A program made the translations under genes and the position numbers. DNA of 49,874 nucleotides. Source: Paracoccaceae bacterium (lineage in GTDB: Bacteria > Pseudomonadota > Alphaproteobacteria > Rhodobacterales > Rhodobacteraceae). The stretch is from contig CACPHA010000004.1 of the NCBI GenBank assembly GCA_902633655.1, positions 1 to 49,874 of the forward strand, given 5' to 3'. How positions within the stretch are numbered: position 1 is the first letter of the stretch; each line of letters begins with the position of its first letter. Shown in pieces: positions 1-8,623 of this stretch. Under the pieces are notes generated by a model. That model worked only from the letters and a program-made list of their open reading frames with translations. It was not told the origin of the DNA and did no database searches.

Positions 1-3000
1 TTAATTTTGAAGCCATTGTTTACGGATTGAATAGTTTGGCGCCTACCACTTAATTCGGCGTTTAAAACCAAGGGTACATCTGCAGAATAACTCAAATCAA
101 AACCTTTGGTAAGAAGTTCTCGGGGAAGACCAAATGAACCATCCTCTTCCACAGTAACTTTCTGACTATTGATAAAAATTTCACCTATTTGAACCGCATC
201 CGTTTGAGCGTTGAACAACGTAAGAAGACGAGCGCTTTCTATTGTTGATCTGTTCTTTTTAGATCCCAGATATGACTTTGTTCGCTGAATAATATCCCTC
301 GTTAAGTCGCTTTGATAGCTTTTGTTAAGGTCTGCCATCAAATAGGCAAACTTCGGTGCTGTTGCTCTTTCTATGACCAGATCGGGATATGCAAAGGCTC
401 CTGATTGAGAAGATGTACTAGCAAGCCATATGCCTTCCTTAAGGTTTTTGGGCTGCAGAATAACGTTGGTAGCTAGAACGAGCTGTTGGATATAGCCAGA
501 TAGCCTTTCAGCACGTTCCTCATCATTCAGTTTTGAAGCAACCCAGTAGGCAAGAGTGAGTTGATCCAGCGTTCCATTAAAGGCAGAACCACTGCCTTCT
601 TCTATCAACTTATTAAGAGAGCGAAGGCCGATCTCATTATCTATTGTGTAGCGTGCTCTACTAGTAACTTCGTAACCCGCATTGGCCAGCAAACCATAGG
701 CATGTAACTGAACCAAGGGATCTCGAAAATCTTGGCGATAAAGATATTCAAGCCCCTCATTGATTGATTTGACCACTTGATCTCTATCATCAGCATAGGG
801 AAGGGCTTGAATGAGAGTTTCAATGGCATAAGGCTGATATTTATCATAAACAAAGCCTCTTCTATCCCAGTAACCGAAGGCTCCACTAACTTTTTGCTTG
901 GCTATAATTCGGTCAATGCCGGAATTGATTTTCTTTTTCAATTTCCGATCAGGCTTTAGGCCTCCAGCACGTGCTAACAGACCACGTGTCGTTGATGAGG
1001 TTTGCTCGATGCAGCCATATGGATATCGATCCAATGCGGAAAGAACTTGAGAGAGATTTGCTCCAAAACCAACTGAAAGATTGAGAGACACATTAATGTG
1101 ATCACCCCCGAGATATTTAAATGCTTTACTACTAAGAGCTGGTAACTCAGTCGAACTACGACCCAGCCAGTTTGGATCAACGAGATCAACCGAATGGATT
1201 TCTGTATAAGGGTATGACGATAGGCGCGAAACGAGCTCAAAATCCCGCCGGATGGTCTTATCTGCATATTTAGCTTCAATGAGAACCGGCAAACGCCCTG
1301 CTGAAACTGGATCAAAAGGAAGAAAAGCTATCTTTTGAGAGCCCTGACGTATTAGAAATTGATCTTCAGTTTTAGTTTGTCCAACCTGGACACGCATCTC
1401 CACAGATCCATCAAAATCATTGGATCTCGCAGCGTATTTTCCATTAATCTTATCGCCGGCAGCGATAAACCTAGGCAGCGAAATATCGAGACTCACCGGG
1501 TCCTGAACCTCGATTTCCGTTTCCTTAAAACCAACTCCATTTTCAGTCACTATCAATGCAACAAGGCGAAGTCGCCCTTCCATCCCGGCTGGAGGGAAGC
1601 TAAAACCGACCTTTCCATCTTTCAGCTTAAGGATCCCTGAAGATGCAGCTACGGTCTTGAAAAAATCAGACTTATCTACGCTAAGTGAAGCGGCCAGATC
1701 ATCACCGCCACCGACCCGATATTGGTCAAGTGACTGATCTTGCCGGATAAGTTTACCAAAATTCGTTTGAATACCGAGCGCCACTTCCCGCATACCTAGG
1801 AAATGTTCAACCAAATCATAATTTCTGTAGCCTGTAACTGCGTGGAGACCTTCATCAACTATGAAGAAAAGTGCTGTGCCCTCTTTTTCTGCAATATTAG
1901 CCTCCAGAACTATTCTTTCATCTGATCCCAGTCGATCGGGACTACTGATAGAGATTTCGGGTCTTCGGTTTTCAGATATGGTCTCAACCCAGGCGGATCC
2001 AACAGCAATCTGAGGAAGATGTTCACTACCCTCTTCAACAGGACGCATGAGCGTTGCCAAAAGATGGCTACCCGGTTCTAGGTCAGGCGCTATTGATACC
2101 TGAATATTGTTCTGACCCTCCACAATATCGAAAATTTGTGTGGTGATGACGTCACTCGCTGCATTCAACAGTCGTAATTTTCCGGCAAAAGGTGCCTCAA
2201 ACTTTAAAACCCCCAACGATTTGTCTCTACGCTCAAATGCAAGAACCAGTTCTTCAGGTTCGCTTATCGGCTTCTGATCGCCTGCCCAACCAGAAGAAAA
2301 ACTAAAAATGGTTTTGAAGCCAGTAACGTTTTCAACCTCAAGCTCATACCGCCCCCAGTCCAACGCCGCCTTGAGGGTCAAATTTTTACCTGCAAGCTCA
2401 CCACCTTCAACGACCGTTTCACCAACTTTCACGCGTCTCCAACGCCAGCCATCATTTTCATACCAATTGTAACGGTAATGAATTTTTCGAACACGATATC
2501 TTACCCCATCGATTGGAAGTTGATTTCCCAAACGGTCAACATTGGCAATGAGAAATGAAGGGGTTTCACCATCATCAATTTTGTTACCAAATGGAGAATA
2601 AACTCCAACGTAAGCATCGTCAGTTTGTAATGGTATCTCAAGACGCGTCTTGTTGGCCCTACCACCAACATCCATGACTGCTGCCTCGACAAGAACATTG
2701 TACAACCTGTTATTTTCAACTTTGTAGGTCGATGTAAGTGTTTCTTCGGCTTTACCATTTTCATCCAGAATAAAGTCAATCGTCTCCACCTTCTGAATAT
2801 TCTTCTCTCCGGAAGTCCCAAATTTATAACCGGACAACTTCTCAGTTTTGATGGTAGTTTGCGGGGCTACTCGAAGGCTCAATTGCCCCTCTAAAAGAGC
2901 AGCCGACCCCCCAGAGAAGTACTCTGCGGATATTGTCAGTTTTTGTATCTGACCAAGTTCCCAAAGCTGGTTGTCAGCAGTGACTTTTGGTTCAATTGTC

Positions 3001-4610
3001 AGCGGCACAAAATCGTCAACTAGTAACTGGTGGCTGGCAAGTAACGTCCCGTCTATCAAAGTGGTATTCAAACTGTATCTTCCCAAACGCGTTGTGGGAT
3101 TGAGGATTACTTTTTCAGAAAAAACACCATTCTCGTTAGTTGTGACGATCTTTTTGGAAACAACTTCGCCATCTGATCTGACTAGCAATACTCGATATTC
3201 TTTTTCATCGAGAACATTTAGTTTCCGAGATCTCGCAACCCCGGCTATATTGATGGTTTCACCTGGTCGAAATATGTCCCGGTCCGTTGTTAAATAGATA
3301 TCATCTGCATGCTGTTTTTCGATACCGCTCACGAGGGCTCTTGGCTTACTAGTTAGCTCTTGAACCTGCATAATTGTCATGTCCGAGCGGTCTGTTCTAG
3401 CAACTAAAAATTCAGGTTTCAGCCCACCAGAGCCAGTCAAGCGGGCTGTTTCAATACGCACACGGCCAGCCTTATTAGTGCTCCCTGAGAAAAGACTTTT
3501 GTTATTTGCTGCGAGAATTTCAACATTCGCATTACTAATGCTCTCATTAGTTTCAAAACTTGTCAGAAAGACGTCTGTAAACTGATCACCACGATATAGC
3601 GATACGGCAACATCGCTGATCATAAACCATTGCGTTGGGCGGTTATCATACTCGTAGAGATCAAGATCCTCTGAGTTGAATACGGCAACAAACATTCCCG
3701 GCTCCACATCGTGAAGCAATGGTTGAAGATTGAGGTTGAAAGAAAAAGACTTGTTTAATTTGCCTTCTGGTGAAACTTTTCTTGTACCAAGATGTTCTCC
3801 CCAGAAGTTTTCCAATCCACCGCTAGAGTAATCGTTGATACTTTTGAATAATTCACCGTAAGAAGACATAGTTCTCAGATCAAGCCGGTATAAAGAAACT
3901 TCAAATTCTTCCACGTTTGTTGTAGTGACCGGGATAATTGCTCCGAAGCGATTTGGTAGAATATTTTGGGTAGGCTGAAGTTCGATTTTAGACGTTCGCT
4001 GCGGAGTGTTTGAAATGAAAACGAGGTCTTTGTTTAACTTAAATTGCAATGCAGTTCCTGCTTTAAGACCTTTCATAAGTGTGATCTCGTATTGTTCGGA
4101 ATGCTTGAGGCCCCTAATACAAAAGTCAGTGAAAGAGCGACTGTATCCACTAGTCTCAACCGGCTTCTGTACGTTAAAATTTGATACTAATTTCCCTTGT
4201 AATTTAACCTTGATATGGCCGGAAAGATCACTTTTTCGCAGGTCAACTTCACGATGGGTACGAGCGAGACCAAGCGTTGTGCAAAGTGCCGCGGTTTCCC
4301 CCTCATCTTTACCAATTACAGGCTCGATTTCAAAATTTATATCGAGCCCAGCCTTGTAGAAAAGGGCAGCGTCTGCATTATAAATCTGCTCATCGTAACG
4401 GAATGTTGCCAGTTGACCACTGGGAGAAATCGCGCGGTGAACCTCTATAACACCTAGAAATTCTACTTCCTCTCCGCTCAGCAACCTGATGCCATTTTCA
4501 AGCGTCAATGATCCGATTGATATAAAACGGCCCCGGTCCTCTGCCATCAGCGCTTGGCAGGAAAACCAGAGAAAAATTGCGAACGTTAAAAAACTTTTTA
4601 AACAGGCCAT
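1..4610 (-). CDS. Bacterial alpha-2-macroglobulin (large, thioester-type), C-terminus off the left edge
   Basis: One frame stays open from the ATG at 4610 to base 3, at least 1536 codons, and leaves the window without a stop. Residues 1-23 are a signal peptide (hydrophobic core then ALMA before E). Many beta-sandwich MG-type repeats follow, with the family-typical stretch LTTDRDIFRPGETI about a third of the way in. The thioester motif CIEQ lies at residues 1200-1203 (Cys codon 1011-1013) within YGCIEQTSS, matching the CLEQ type of E. coli YfhM rather than thioester-free YfaS. Helical repeats of the thioester domain follow. Known role of the family: periplasmic covalent trap for foreign proteases. 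No lipobox is visible (WFSC is a poor match). It is the last gene of a minus-strand operon, 2 nt after the 47-aa membrane peptide gene. pbpC, the usual partner of yfhM, is not seen here. Very sure of the family. Confidence 0.93.
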   Translation of the reverse strand, partial: MACLKSFLTFAIFLWFSCQALMAEDRGRFISIGSLTLENGIRLLSGEEVEFLGVIEVHRAISPSGQLATFRYDEQIYNADAALFYKAGLDINFEIEPVIGKDEGETAALCTTLGLARTHREVDLRKSDLSGHIKVKLQGKLVSNFNVQKPVETSGYSRSFTDFCIRGLKHSEQYEITLMKGLKAGTALQFKLNKDLVFISNTPQRTSKIELQPTQNILPNRFGAIIPVTTTNVEEFEVSLYRLDLRTMSSYGELFKSINDYSSGGLENFWGEHLGTRKVSPEGKLNKSFSFNLNLQPLLHDVEPGMFVAVFNSEDLDLYEYDNRPTQWFMISDVAVSLYRGDQFTDVFLTSFETNESISNANVEILAANNKSLFSGSTNKAGRVRIETARLTGSGGLKPEFLVARTDRSDMTIMQVQELTSKPRALVSGIEKQHADDIYLTTDRDIFRPGETINIAGVARSRKLNVLDEKEYRVLLVRSDGEVVSKKIVTTNENGVFSEKVILNPTTRLGRYSLNTTLIDGTLLASHQLLVDDFVPLTIEPKVTADNQLWELGQIQKLTISAEYFSGGSAALLEGQLSLRVAPQTTIKTEKLSGYKFGTSGEKNIQKVETIDFILDENGKAEETLTSTYKVENNRLYNVLVEAAVMDVGGRANKTRLEIPLQTDDAYVGVYSPFGNKIDDGETPSFLIANVDRLGNQLPIDGVRYRVRKIHYRYNWYENDGWRWRRVKVGETVVEGGELAGKNLTLKAALDWGRYELEVENVTGFKTIFSFSSGWAGDQKPISEPEELVLAFERRDKSLGVLKFEAPFAGKLRLLNAASDVITTQIFDIVEGQNNIQVSIAPDLEPGSHLLATLMRPVEEGSEHLPQIAVGSAWVETISENRRPEISISSPDRLGSDERIVLEANIAEKEGTALFFIVDEGLHAVTGYRNYDLVEHFLGMREVALGIQTNFGKLIRQDQSLDQYRVGGGDDLAASLSVDKSDFFKTVAASSGILKLKDGKVGFSFPPAGMEGRLRLVALIVTENGVGFKETEIEVQDPVSLDISLPRFIAAGDKINGKYAARSNDFDGSVEMRVQVGQTKTEDQFLIRQGSQKIAFLPFDPVSAGRLPVLIEAKYADKTIRRDFELVSRLSSYPYTEIHSVDLVDPNWLGRSSTELPALSSKAFKYLGGDHINVSLNLSVGFGANLSQVLSALDRYPYGCIEQTSSTTRGLLARAGGLKPDRKLKKKINSGIDRIIAKQKVSGAFGYWDRRGFVYDKYQPYAIETLIQALPYADDRDQVVKSINEGLEYLYRQDFRDPLVQLHAYGLLANAGYEVTSRARYTIDNEIGLRSLNKLIEEGSGSAFNGTLDQLTLAYWVASKLNDEERAERLSGYIQQLVLATNVILQPKNLKEGIWLASTSSQSGAFAYPDLVIERATAPKFAYLMADLNKSYQSDLTRDIIQRTKSYLGSKKNRSTIESARLLTLFNAQTDAVQIGEIFINSQKVTVEEDGSFGLPRELLTKGFDLSYSADVPLVLNAELSGRRQTIQSVNNGFKI

Positions 4611-4612
4611 AT

Positions 4613-4756
4613 TCACTGATCTTTCTTTTTTTCAGCTTCCACTCCTTGCCGGCGCAGATCTGATTCCACAAAAACAATATACAAAAGCAACATTATTAAG
4701 AGCGAAGGAGAAATGCATATCAGAGCGATAAGAACAATTGGAAAATCGATACTCAT
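4613..4756 (-). CDS. 47-aa single-span membrane peptide in the macroglobulin operon
   Basis: The ATG at 4756 shares ATGA with the stop of the upstream secreted-protein gene, and the TGA at 4613-4615 lies 2 nt before the macroglobulin ATG. This spacing indicates translational coupling on both sides. The product starts MSIDFPIVLIALIC, has one hydrophobic span of about 25 residues (6-30), then a charged tail (ESDLRRQ...EKKKDQ) that should face the cytoplasm. I recognise no family. The position suggests an accessory of the envelope operon. It is easily missed because of its size. Confidence 0.72.
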   Translation of the reverse strand: MSIDFPIVLIALICISPSLLIMLLLYIVFVESDLRRQGVEAEKKKDQ

Positions 4757-5271
4757 GCGGCTTCTCCCTTCAGCTTAGTTTGACATTTTGAACGAAGGCG
4801 ACCAACCTCCTGGGCAAATCCGTTCAACGGCCAAAGATTGTCATCAATCTCTGCTTTTTCAGTAAGAAAGGTAGCCGTTAAACTATGTTCAGACATTTCA
4901 GTCAGGATATCGGCTATGCCCCACTGCCACTCGCCGAAATCAAGATAGATGACATCAAAATCGTTATCAAAGTCGTATACTACGTTCAGTACTTTGGTCT
5001 GACCAAGTATCTGCAAATCTCCTAATCGAACATCAAGTTCGAAAAAGTCACCGCGTTTTAAAGCATTTCCAGCCTTATCAGCGATTTTTGCCCAAGCCCG
5101 CATCCGAACGCCCCAGCAATCGCTCGTCCGCATAATTTCAAGCCGATCAGCATATCTGGAAATTCCCTCGATGACTAGAAGGTCATCACTAACCCAACTC
5201 CAGTCTGCACATGCAGGCATAGAGATAAAAGACATTATAGCACTTGAAATAAAATACTTGAGGAGGCGCAT
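4753..5271 (-). CDS. Secreted protein of unknown function, 172 aa
   Basis: I chose the ATG at 5271 because the product then begins with a clean signal peptide (MRLLKYFISSAIMSF, cleavage after PACA before DWSW). The same frame is open further upstream, but that extension would bury the signal and overlaps the 25-aa gene. The mature part is acidic and Trp-rich, with two Cys (in TSDCWG and RSKCQT) that could form a disulphide in the periplasm. No family is recognised. The Shine-Dalgarno sequence is weak; the start lies 4 nt after the stop of the 25-aa peptide gene and is probably coupled to it. It overlaps the next gene by ATGA. The context is an envelope operon ending in alpha-2-macroglobulin. 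Confidence 0.75.
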   Translation of the reverse strand: MRLLKYFISSAIMSFISMPACADWSWVSDDLLVIEGISRYADRLEIMRTSDCWGVRMRAWAKIADKAGNALKRGDFFELDVRLGDLQILGQTKVLNVVYDFDNDFDVIYLDFGEWQWGIADILTEMSEHSLTATFLTEKAEIDDNLWPLNGFAQEVGRLRSKCQTKLKGEAA

Positions 5272-5275
5272 CTCA

Positions 5276-5353
5276 TCAGGCCCATAAATAAATGCAAACT
5301 GCAAGGTAAAAGCATCCAAGGATAACAATCGTTGGTAAGGCAATCATAGGCAT
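5276..5353 (-). CDS. 25-aa hydrophobic micropeptide at the head of the macroglobulin operon
   Basis: ATG at 5353, stop TGA at 5276-5278. A strong Shine-Dalgarno run (AAAGGAAAGG) lies just upstream. The whole product is one membrane span (MPMIALPTIVILGC to YLWA). The stop is 4 nt before the ATG of the secreted-protein gene, which has a weak Shine-Dalgarno of its own, so it may act as a coupled leader. Size and composition resemble KdpF-like or CydX-like micropeptides, but it is not either. The evidence is RBS, spacing and composition only. Confidence 0.6.
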   Translation of the reverse strand: MPMIALPTIVILGCFYLAVCIYLWA

Positions 5354-5373
5354 TTTTTCCTTTCCTTTTTATA

Positions 5374-5405
5374 CCCCTGCAAAAGGGGGAGACACTTTGC
5401 AGGGG
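5374..5405. promoter_or_regulatory. Perfect 10-bp inverted repeat upstream of the macroglobulin operon
   Basis: CCCCTGCAAA at 5374-5383 is repeated in inverse as TTTGCAGGGG at 5396-5405 with a 12-nt spacer. It lies about 20 nt upstream of the 25-aa ORF, in the divergent region shared with the ChvI-like regulator gene. It could be an operator or a 5'-UTR hairpin. No T-tract follows on either strand, so a terminator is less likely. Confidence 0.5.
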
Positions 5406-5592
5406 GAGCAAACTCAAACTGCTCTCAGGCCGCAACAACCTGTGAAGTCATAACTAACGAGAGATTTTGCAGCCCAAATCGCTGAGCTGTGGTAGGATGT
5501 GGGAAGTTGTGCAATACTTGTGCAGAGGATGGAAAAATTGTTGCTACACCCGTTTTTTGTGTGGCAGACCGTTACAAAAAGGTCAGTTTGCC

Positions 5593-6279
5593 ATGGCTAC
5601 AATCATATTAGTAGATGATGAACAGGACATCCTCGATCCCCTAGAGGAAATGCTCGAAAGTGAAAATTTCCGGGTACGATCATTTCTTGAACCGCAAAAA
5701 GCTCTTTCATTTCTGAGATCAAATTCTGCGGACCTGGCGCTATTAGATATAAAAATGCCAGAAATGAATGGCTTTCAACTTCTCCAAGAAGTACGCAACC
5801 TACATCCAAATCTTCCTGTAATCTTTCTTTCATCAAAGACAGAGGAGCAAGACCAGATTATCGGCTTTACACTTGGGGCCGATGACTTTGTAACAAAGCC
5901 ATTCAGCAAACACCTTCTTCTGTTTCGGATTAAATCTGTTCTTAAAAGATATAGTGCAGACACCGCGCAGGATGGAAAACCTATTGAGGTTGGTTCCTTA
6001 AAAATTGACCAGGAACGACATTTGGTTACCTGGAACGAGAATAACATAGAGTTGACCGTAACAGAGTGCCTCCTGCTAATTTCGCTTGCTGAGCGACCAG
6101 GGACTATAAAAAAACGCGAACAGCTTATGGACGCTGCCTATCAGGGGATGGCTGTTTCGGATCGGACAATAGACAGCCATGTTAGGAATATCCGGCAGAA
6201 ATTCAAAGATATTGATCCCAACGCTGACCTTATCGGGACAGTTTTCGGCCTTGGTTACAAGCTAAAGATCCTAGCATGA
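5593..6279 (+). CDS. chvI: OmpR/PhoB-family response regulator, ChvI-like, 228 aa
   Basis: The receiver domain starts MATIILVDDEQ; the acidic pocket is DDE at 8-10, the phosphoacceptor Asp is residue 52 (ALLDIKMPEMNG), and the conserved Lys is in VTKPFS near 101. The C-terminal winged-helix domain carries LTVTECLLLISLA and DRTIDSHVRNIRQKF, typical of OmpR/PhoB regulators. I chose the ATG at 5593 rather than an upstream extension because the receiver fold begins there. It overlaps the sensor kinase gene by ATGA, so the two are co-translated. In alphaproteobacteria ChvI controls envelope and acid-stress genes; here the divergent neighbour is an envelope operon, which is a plausible target (inference). 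The subfamily name is less certain than the OmpR-class assignment. Confidence 0.85.
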   Translation: MATIILVDDEQDILDPLEEMLESENFRVRSFLEPQKALSFLRSNSADLALLDIKMPEMNGFQLLQEVRNLHPNLPVIFLSSKTEEQDQIIGFTLGADDFVTKPFSKHLLLFRIKSVLKRYSADTAQDGKPIEVGSLKIDQERHLVTWNENNIELTVTECLLLISLAERPGTIKKREQLMDAAYQGMAVSDRTIDSHVRNIRQKFKDIDPNADLIGTVFGLGYKLKILA

Positions 6280-7820
6280 GAAGTATTCTGGCAAAAATTA
6301 TTTTACTTTTGCTTCTCTTCAATTGCGCCCTGTGGGTCTTCTTTATTGTATCAGACGACTACGTGGACCGCGAAGCAAAGAGTAGAACTTCAAACCTCAT
6401 CAGAAATTCTCTGCTTTACGGAAAAGTCGTGAAACCAGTCCTCAATGACTCAGCACTTAGTGAGTTTGAGAAATCCGTAAATGTTCAAAACTTACTAAGC
6501 GATAAGCGTTTGATAGAAAATAGAAACTTGCGCATATATCGTTTTGATAACCTGGAAAGCCTTCCAGAGTATTTTCTATATTTTGATGGATCAGACAGGC
6601 TGAAATACGCTCCTATTACTGTTCAACCCCTCTCCGATGAGGGTGAGGTCAACGCCACTGAGACTGATCCTAAGCTTCGGTTCGCATCAATGCTTTTTCA
6701 ATACTATAAACCCTTTTTAGACAATCGACTTTTGACTGAACCAATCAACGTTAAAGCTGCCCGGTTTTCAATACAAAGGGAAATGCTGGATAGCGATGGA
6801 GATGCCTATTCAATAAGAGTTCTCTCTCCAATTCGAATAGGGGCCAAAACAGTAGGTCTAGTAGAAACATGGGACACTTTTTACATAAGAGAAGTTTATG
6901 TAGACCGGAACGGGATCAGGCTTACAATTCTCACCGGTGTAAGTATCATTACGTTGCTCTTTGGAGCAATACTAGCCATTTCAATTGCCTTACCGTTACG
7001 CCGATTATCAAGAAAGCTTGATCAAAAACTCACGCCCGAGGATATTGCTAACCAACTTGATAATTTCAGTATCGTCAGCCTTGCCAATAGAAAAGATGAG
7101 ATAGGTAGACTTCACAAAAATCTAGTAACCCTTACCAATCAGGTCTCAAGTTTGTTCAAAGAAAAAGAGCAATTTGCTGCCGATGTGTCTCATGAATTAA
7201 AGAACCCCATTGCGTCAATAATGGCCTATACAGAAAATCTGCAGGATGACTCAACTGAACTTTCAAAAGAGTCCATTTCTAAAATTCAGGACCAGGCTGT
7301 CCGAATGAACAAACTTGTGAGTGAAATTTCAGAGGCTGCAGTTGTCGACCATGATCTTGTCACGAAAGAGCGGGAACGCTTTGATCTAGTTCCGCTTGTA
7401 GCAGAAGTAGTAGAGCATTATTCTGAGACAAATGAATACCCTAAACTTCAAATAAGCTACACAGGTCCCAGAAAGCTTATGATGAATGGACTTCCCGACC
7501 GTATTGGCCAGGTGGTAGTTAACCTGATTGAAAATGCGATTTCGTTTACAAGACCGAGCGGACAAGTGAACATCACTATTTCCAAGAGATGGCGAAAGAA
7601 TATTAGAATTATAGTCGAGGACAACGGACCTGGTGTGCGGGATGAACTGAAAGAGATGATCTTTCAGAGATTCTTTACTTCAAGGCGCGGCAGTGCAGAG
7701 GAGGAGAACAGCTCGGGACTTGGCCTATACATATGTAAACAAATCGTTGAAGCTCATAGAGGAAAAATTGAGGTTTCAGATCGTGAAGGAGGAGGATCAA
7801 TCTTCTCTATAACAATCTAA
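6276..7820 (+). CDS. chvG: Membrane sensor histidine kinase, ChvG-like, 514 aa
   Basis: Transmembrane segments at about 5-25 and 215-240 enclose a periplasmic sensor of about 190 residues. A HAMP linker follows (240-295), then the dimerisation domain with FAADVSHELKNP and phosphoacceptor His306. The ATPase domain has the N box NLIENAISFT, G1 DNGPGV and G2 GLGLYI. This order and the spacing around His fit the ChvG/ExoS/BvrS class. It starts inside the last codons of the regulator gene. No phosphotransfer genes (HprK, EIIA) that often follow chvG in this class appear downstream, so the locus is rearranged or the subfamily differs. Confidence 0.85.
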   Translation: MRSILAKIILLLLLFNCALWVFFIVSDDYVDREAKSRTSNLIRNSLLYGKVVKPVLNDSALSEFEKSVNVQNLLSDKRLIENRNLRIYRFDNLESLPEYFLYFDGSDRLKYAPITVQPLSDEGEVNATETDPKLRFASMLFQYYKPFLDNRLLTEPINVKAARFSIQREMLDSDGDAYSIRVLSPIRIGAKTVGLVETWDTFYIREVYVDRNGIRLTILTGVSIITLLFGAILAISIALPLRRLSRKLDQKLTPEDIANQLDNFSIVSLANRKDEIGRLHKNLVTLTNQVSSLFKEKEQFAADVSHELKNPIASIMAYTENLQDDSTELSKESISKIQDQAVRMNKLVSEISEAAVVDHDLVTKERERFDLVPLVAEVVEHYSETNEYPKLQISYTGPRKLMMNGLPDRIGQVVVNLIENAISFTRPSGQVNITISKRWRKNIRIIVEDNGPGVRDELKEMIFQRFFTSRRGSAEEENSSGLGLYICKQIVEAHRGKIEVSDREGGGSIFSITI

Positions 7821-7964
7821 CCCCCAATTCTATCAAGCTTCATTTCAAAAATTAAACTACGCGCCACCTAACACCCTGAAAAGATTCTATTTTGAACGAA
7901 TCACTTTTTGAGTCATGATGATCCATCAACCGGCGTAAGACTGGGGAAAACCGAGGCAGTTAGA

Positions 7965-8153
7965 ATGAGCTTTTTCATCAAATTCGTCCATAGGGCGACC
8001 CCGTTTGCAATTTTAATTTTTGCATCAATACTCCTTGTTGCGTTGAGCGACGTGGACTTCAATAATTCTCTTAACGCAAAAGAAATTCGATGGTGTGAGC
8101 ATCATACCTCATGCGAAAGCTGGGAATGTTGTCTTGAATTTATTGTTTTCTAA
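7965..8153 (+). CDS. Possible 62-aa membrane or secreted peptide (doubtful)
   Basis: From the ATG at 7965 the frame gives MSFFIKFVHRATPF, a hydrophobic stretch (AILIFASILLVAL), then a short polar tail with four Cys (CEHHTSCESWECC). The frame is open upstream too (to 7908). No good Shine-Dalgarno sequence is visible. The Cys cluster and signal-like start argue for a small exported peptide, but composition alone cannot settle it. It is the only candidate between the kinase and the lipoprotein gene (7821-8166); the rest of that gap shows nothing. Confidence 0.3.
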   Translation: MSFFIKFVHRATPFAILIFASILLVALSDVDFNNSLNAKEIRWCEHHTSCESWECCLEFIVF

Positions 8154-8166
8154 AGCTTCCACAAGG

Positions 8167-8361
8167 CTAGAAAGTGTCACTATCCAGGGAAGCAAGGGTC
8201 CAGTTCACGCCGCCCCAGAAAAATCCAAAATCAATCTCAGGCCTGCCATCATATCCATCTGAAAGCCCGTTTGAAAGCTCGGGGGCCATGGAAGGTATCG
8301 CAGGACCACATGCAGAAATTGTTCCAGCCAAAATTATCGCTATGTATTTAACGTATTTCAT
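8167..8361 (-). CDS. Small outer-envelope lipoprotein, 64 aa
   Basis: The product starts MKYVKYIAIILAGTISACGP: basic n-region, hydrophobic core and a lipobox (ISAC) with Cys18 as the predicted lipidated residue. The mature part is about 47 residues, ends in Gly/Trp-rich sequence (FGFFWGGVNW) and matches no family I know. It is convergent with the short plus-strand candidate and lies downstream of an inverted repeat at 8414-8455 that may regulate it. Confidence 0.6.
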   Translation of the reverse strand: MKYVKYIAIILAGTISACGPAIPSMAPELSNGLSDGYDGRPEIDFGFFWGGVNWTLASLDSDTF

Positions 8362-8413
8362 ATGACCGCCCGCTGTCTTGAACCGGTTTATGGAAGGTTT
8401 TTATCCTGGTGAC

Positions 8414-8455
8414 ATACGCTGTCAGACAATGGAAAACACTTCAATGACAGTGTAT
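8414..8455. promoter_or_regulatory. Imperfect inverted repeat upstream of the lipoprotein gene
   Basis: ATACGCTGTCA (8414-8424) and TGACAGTGTAT (8445-8455) pair at 10 of 11 positions across a 20-nt spacer. The site is about 53 nt upstream of the lipoprotein ATG (minus strand). It may be an operator with half-sites two helical turns apart. No T-tract follows. Confidence 0.4.
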
Positions 8456-8536
8456 ATTCTAGGCCGATTGTCGCTGGTATTCGAGCGATAATGTACCGCG
8501 TCAATGGCCATATCGGTTTGTGATCCTAATATTCGA

Positions 8537-8547
8537 GGGGGGGGGGG
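8537..8547. repeat. G11 homopolymer in an upstream region
   Basis: Eleven consecutive G lie 76 nt upstream of the ATG of the 264-aa membrane protein gene, in an otherwise AT-rich stretch. Tracts of this length slip during replication and in some bacteria switch promoters on and off; they are also error-prone in sequencing. Confidence 0.85.
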
Positions 8548-8623
8548 AGTAAATTATGTTAAAGGATTGTATTGAGCCGATTATCTTAAAATTATAGACT
8601 GGAGCCAAGAAAGAGATATTGAA

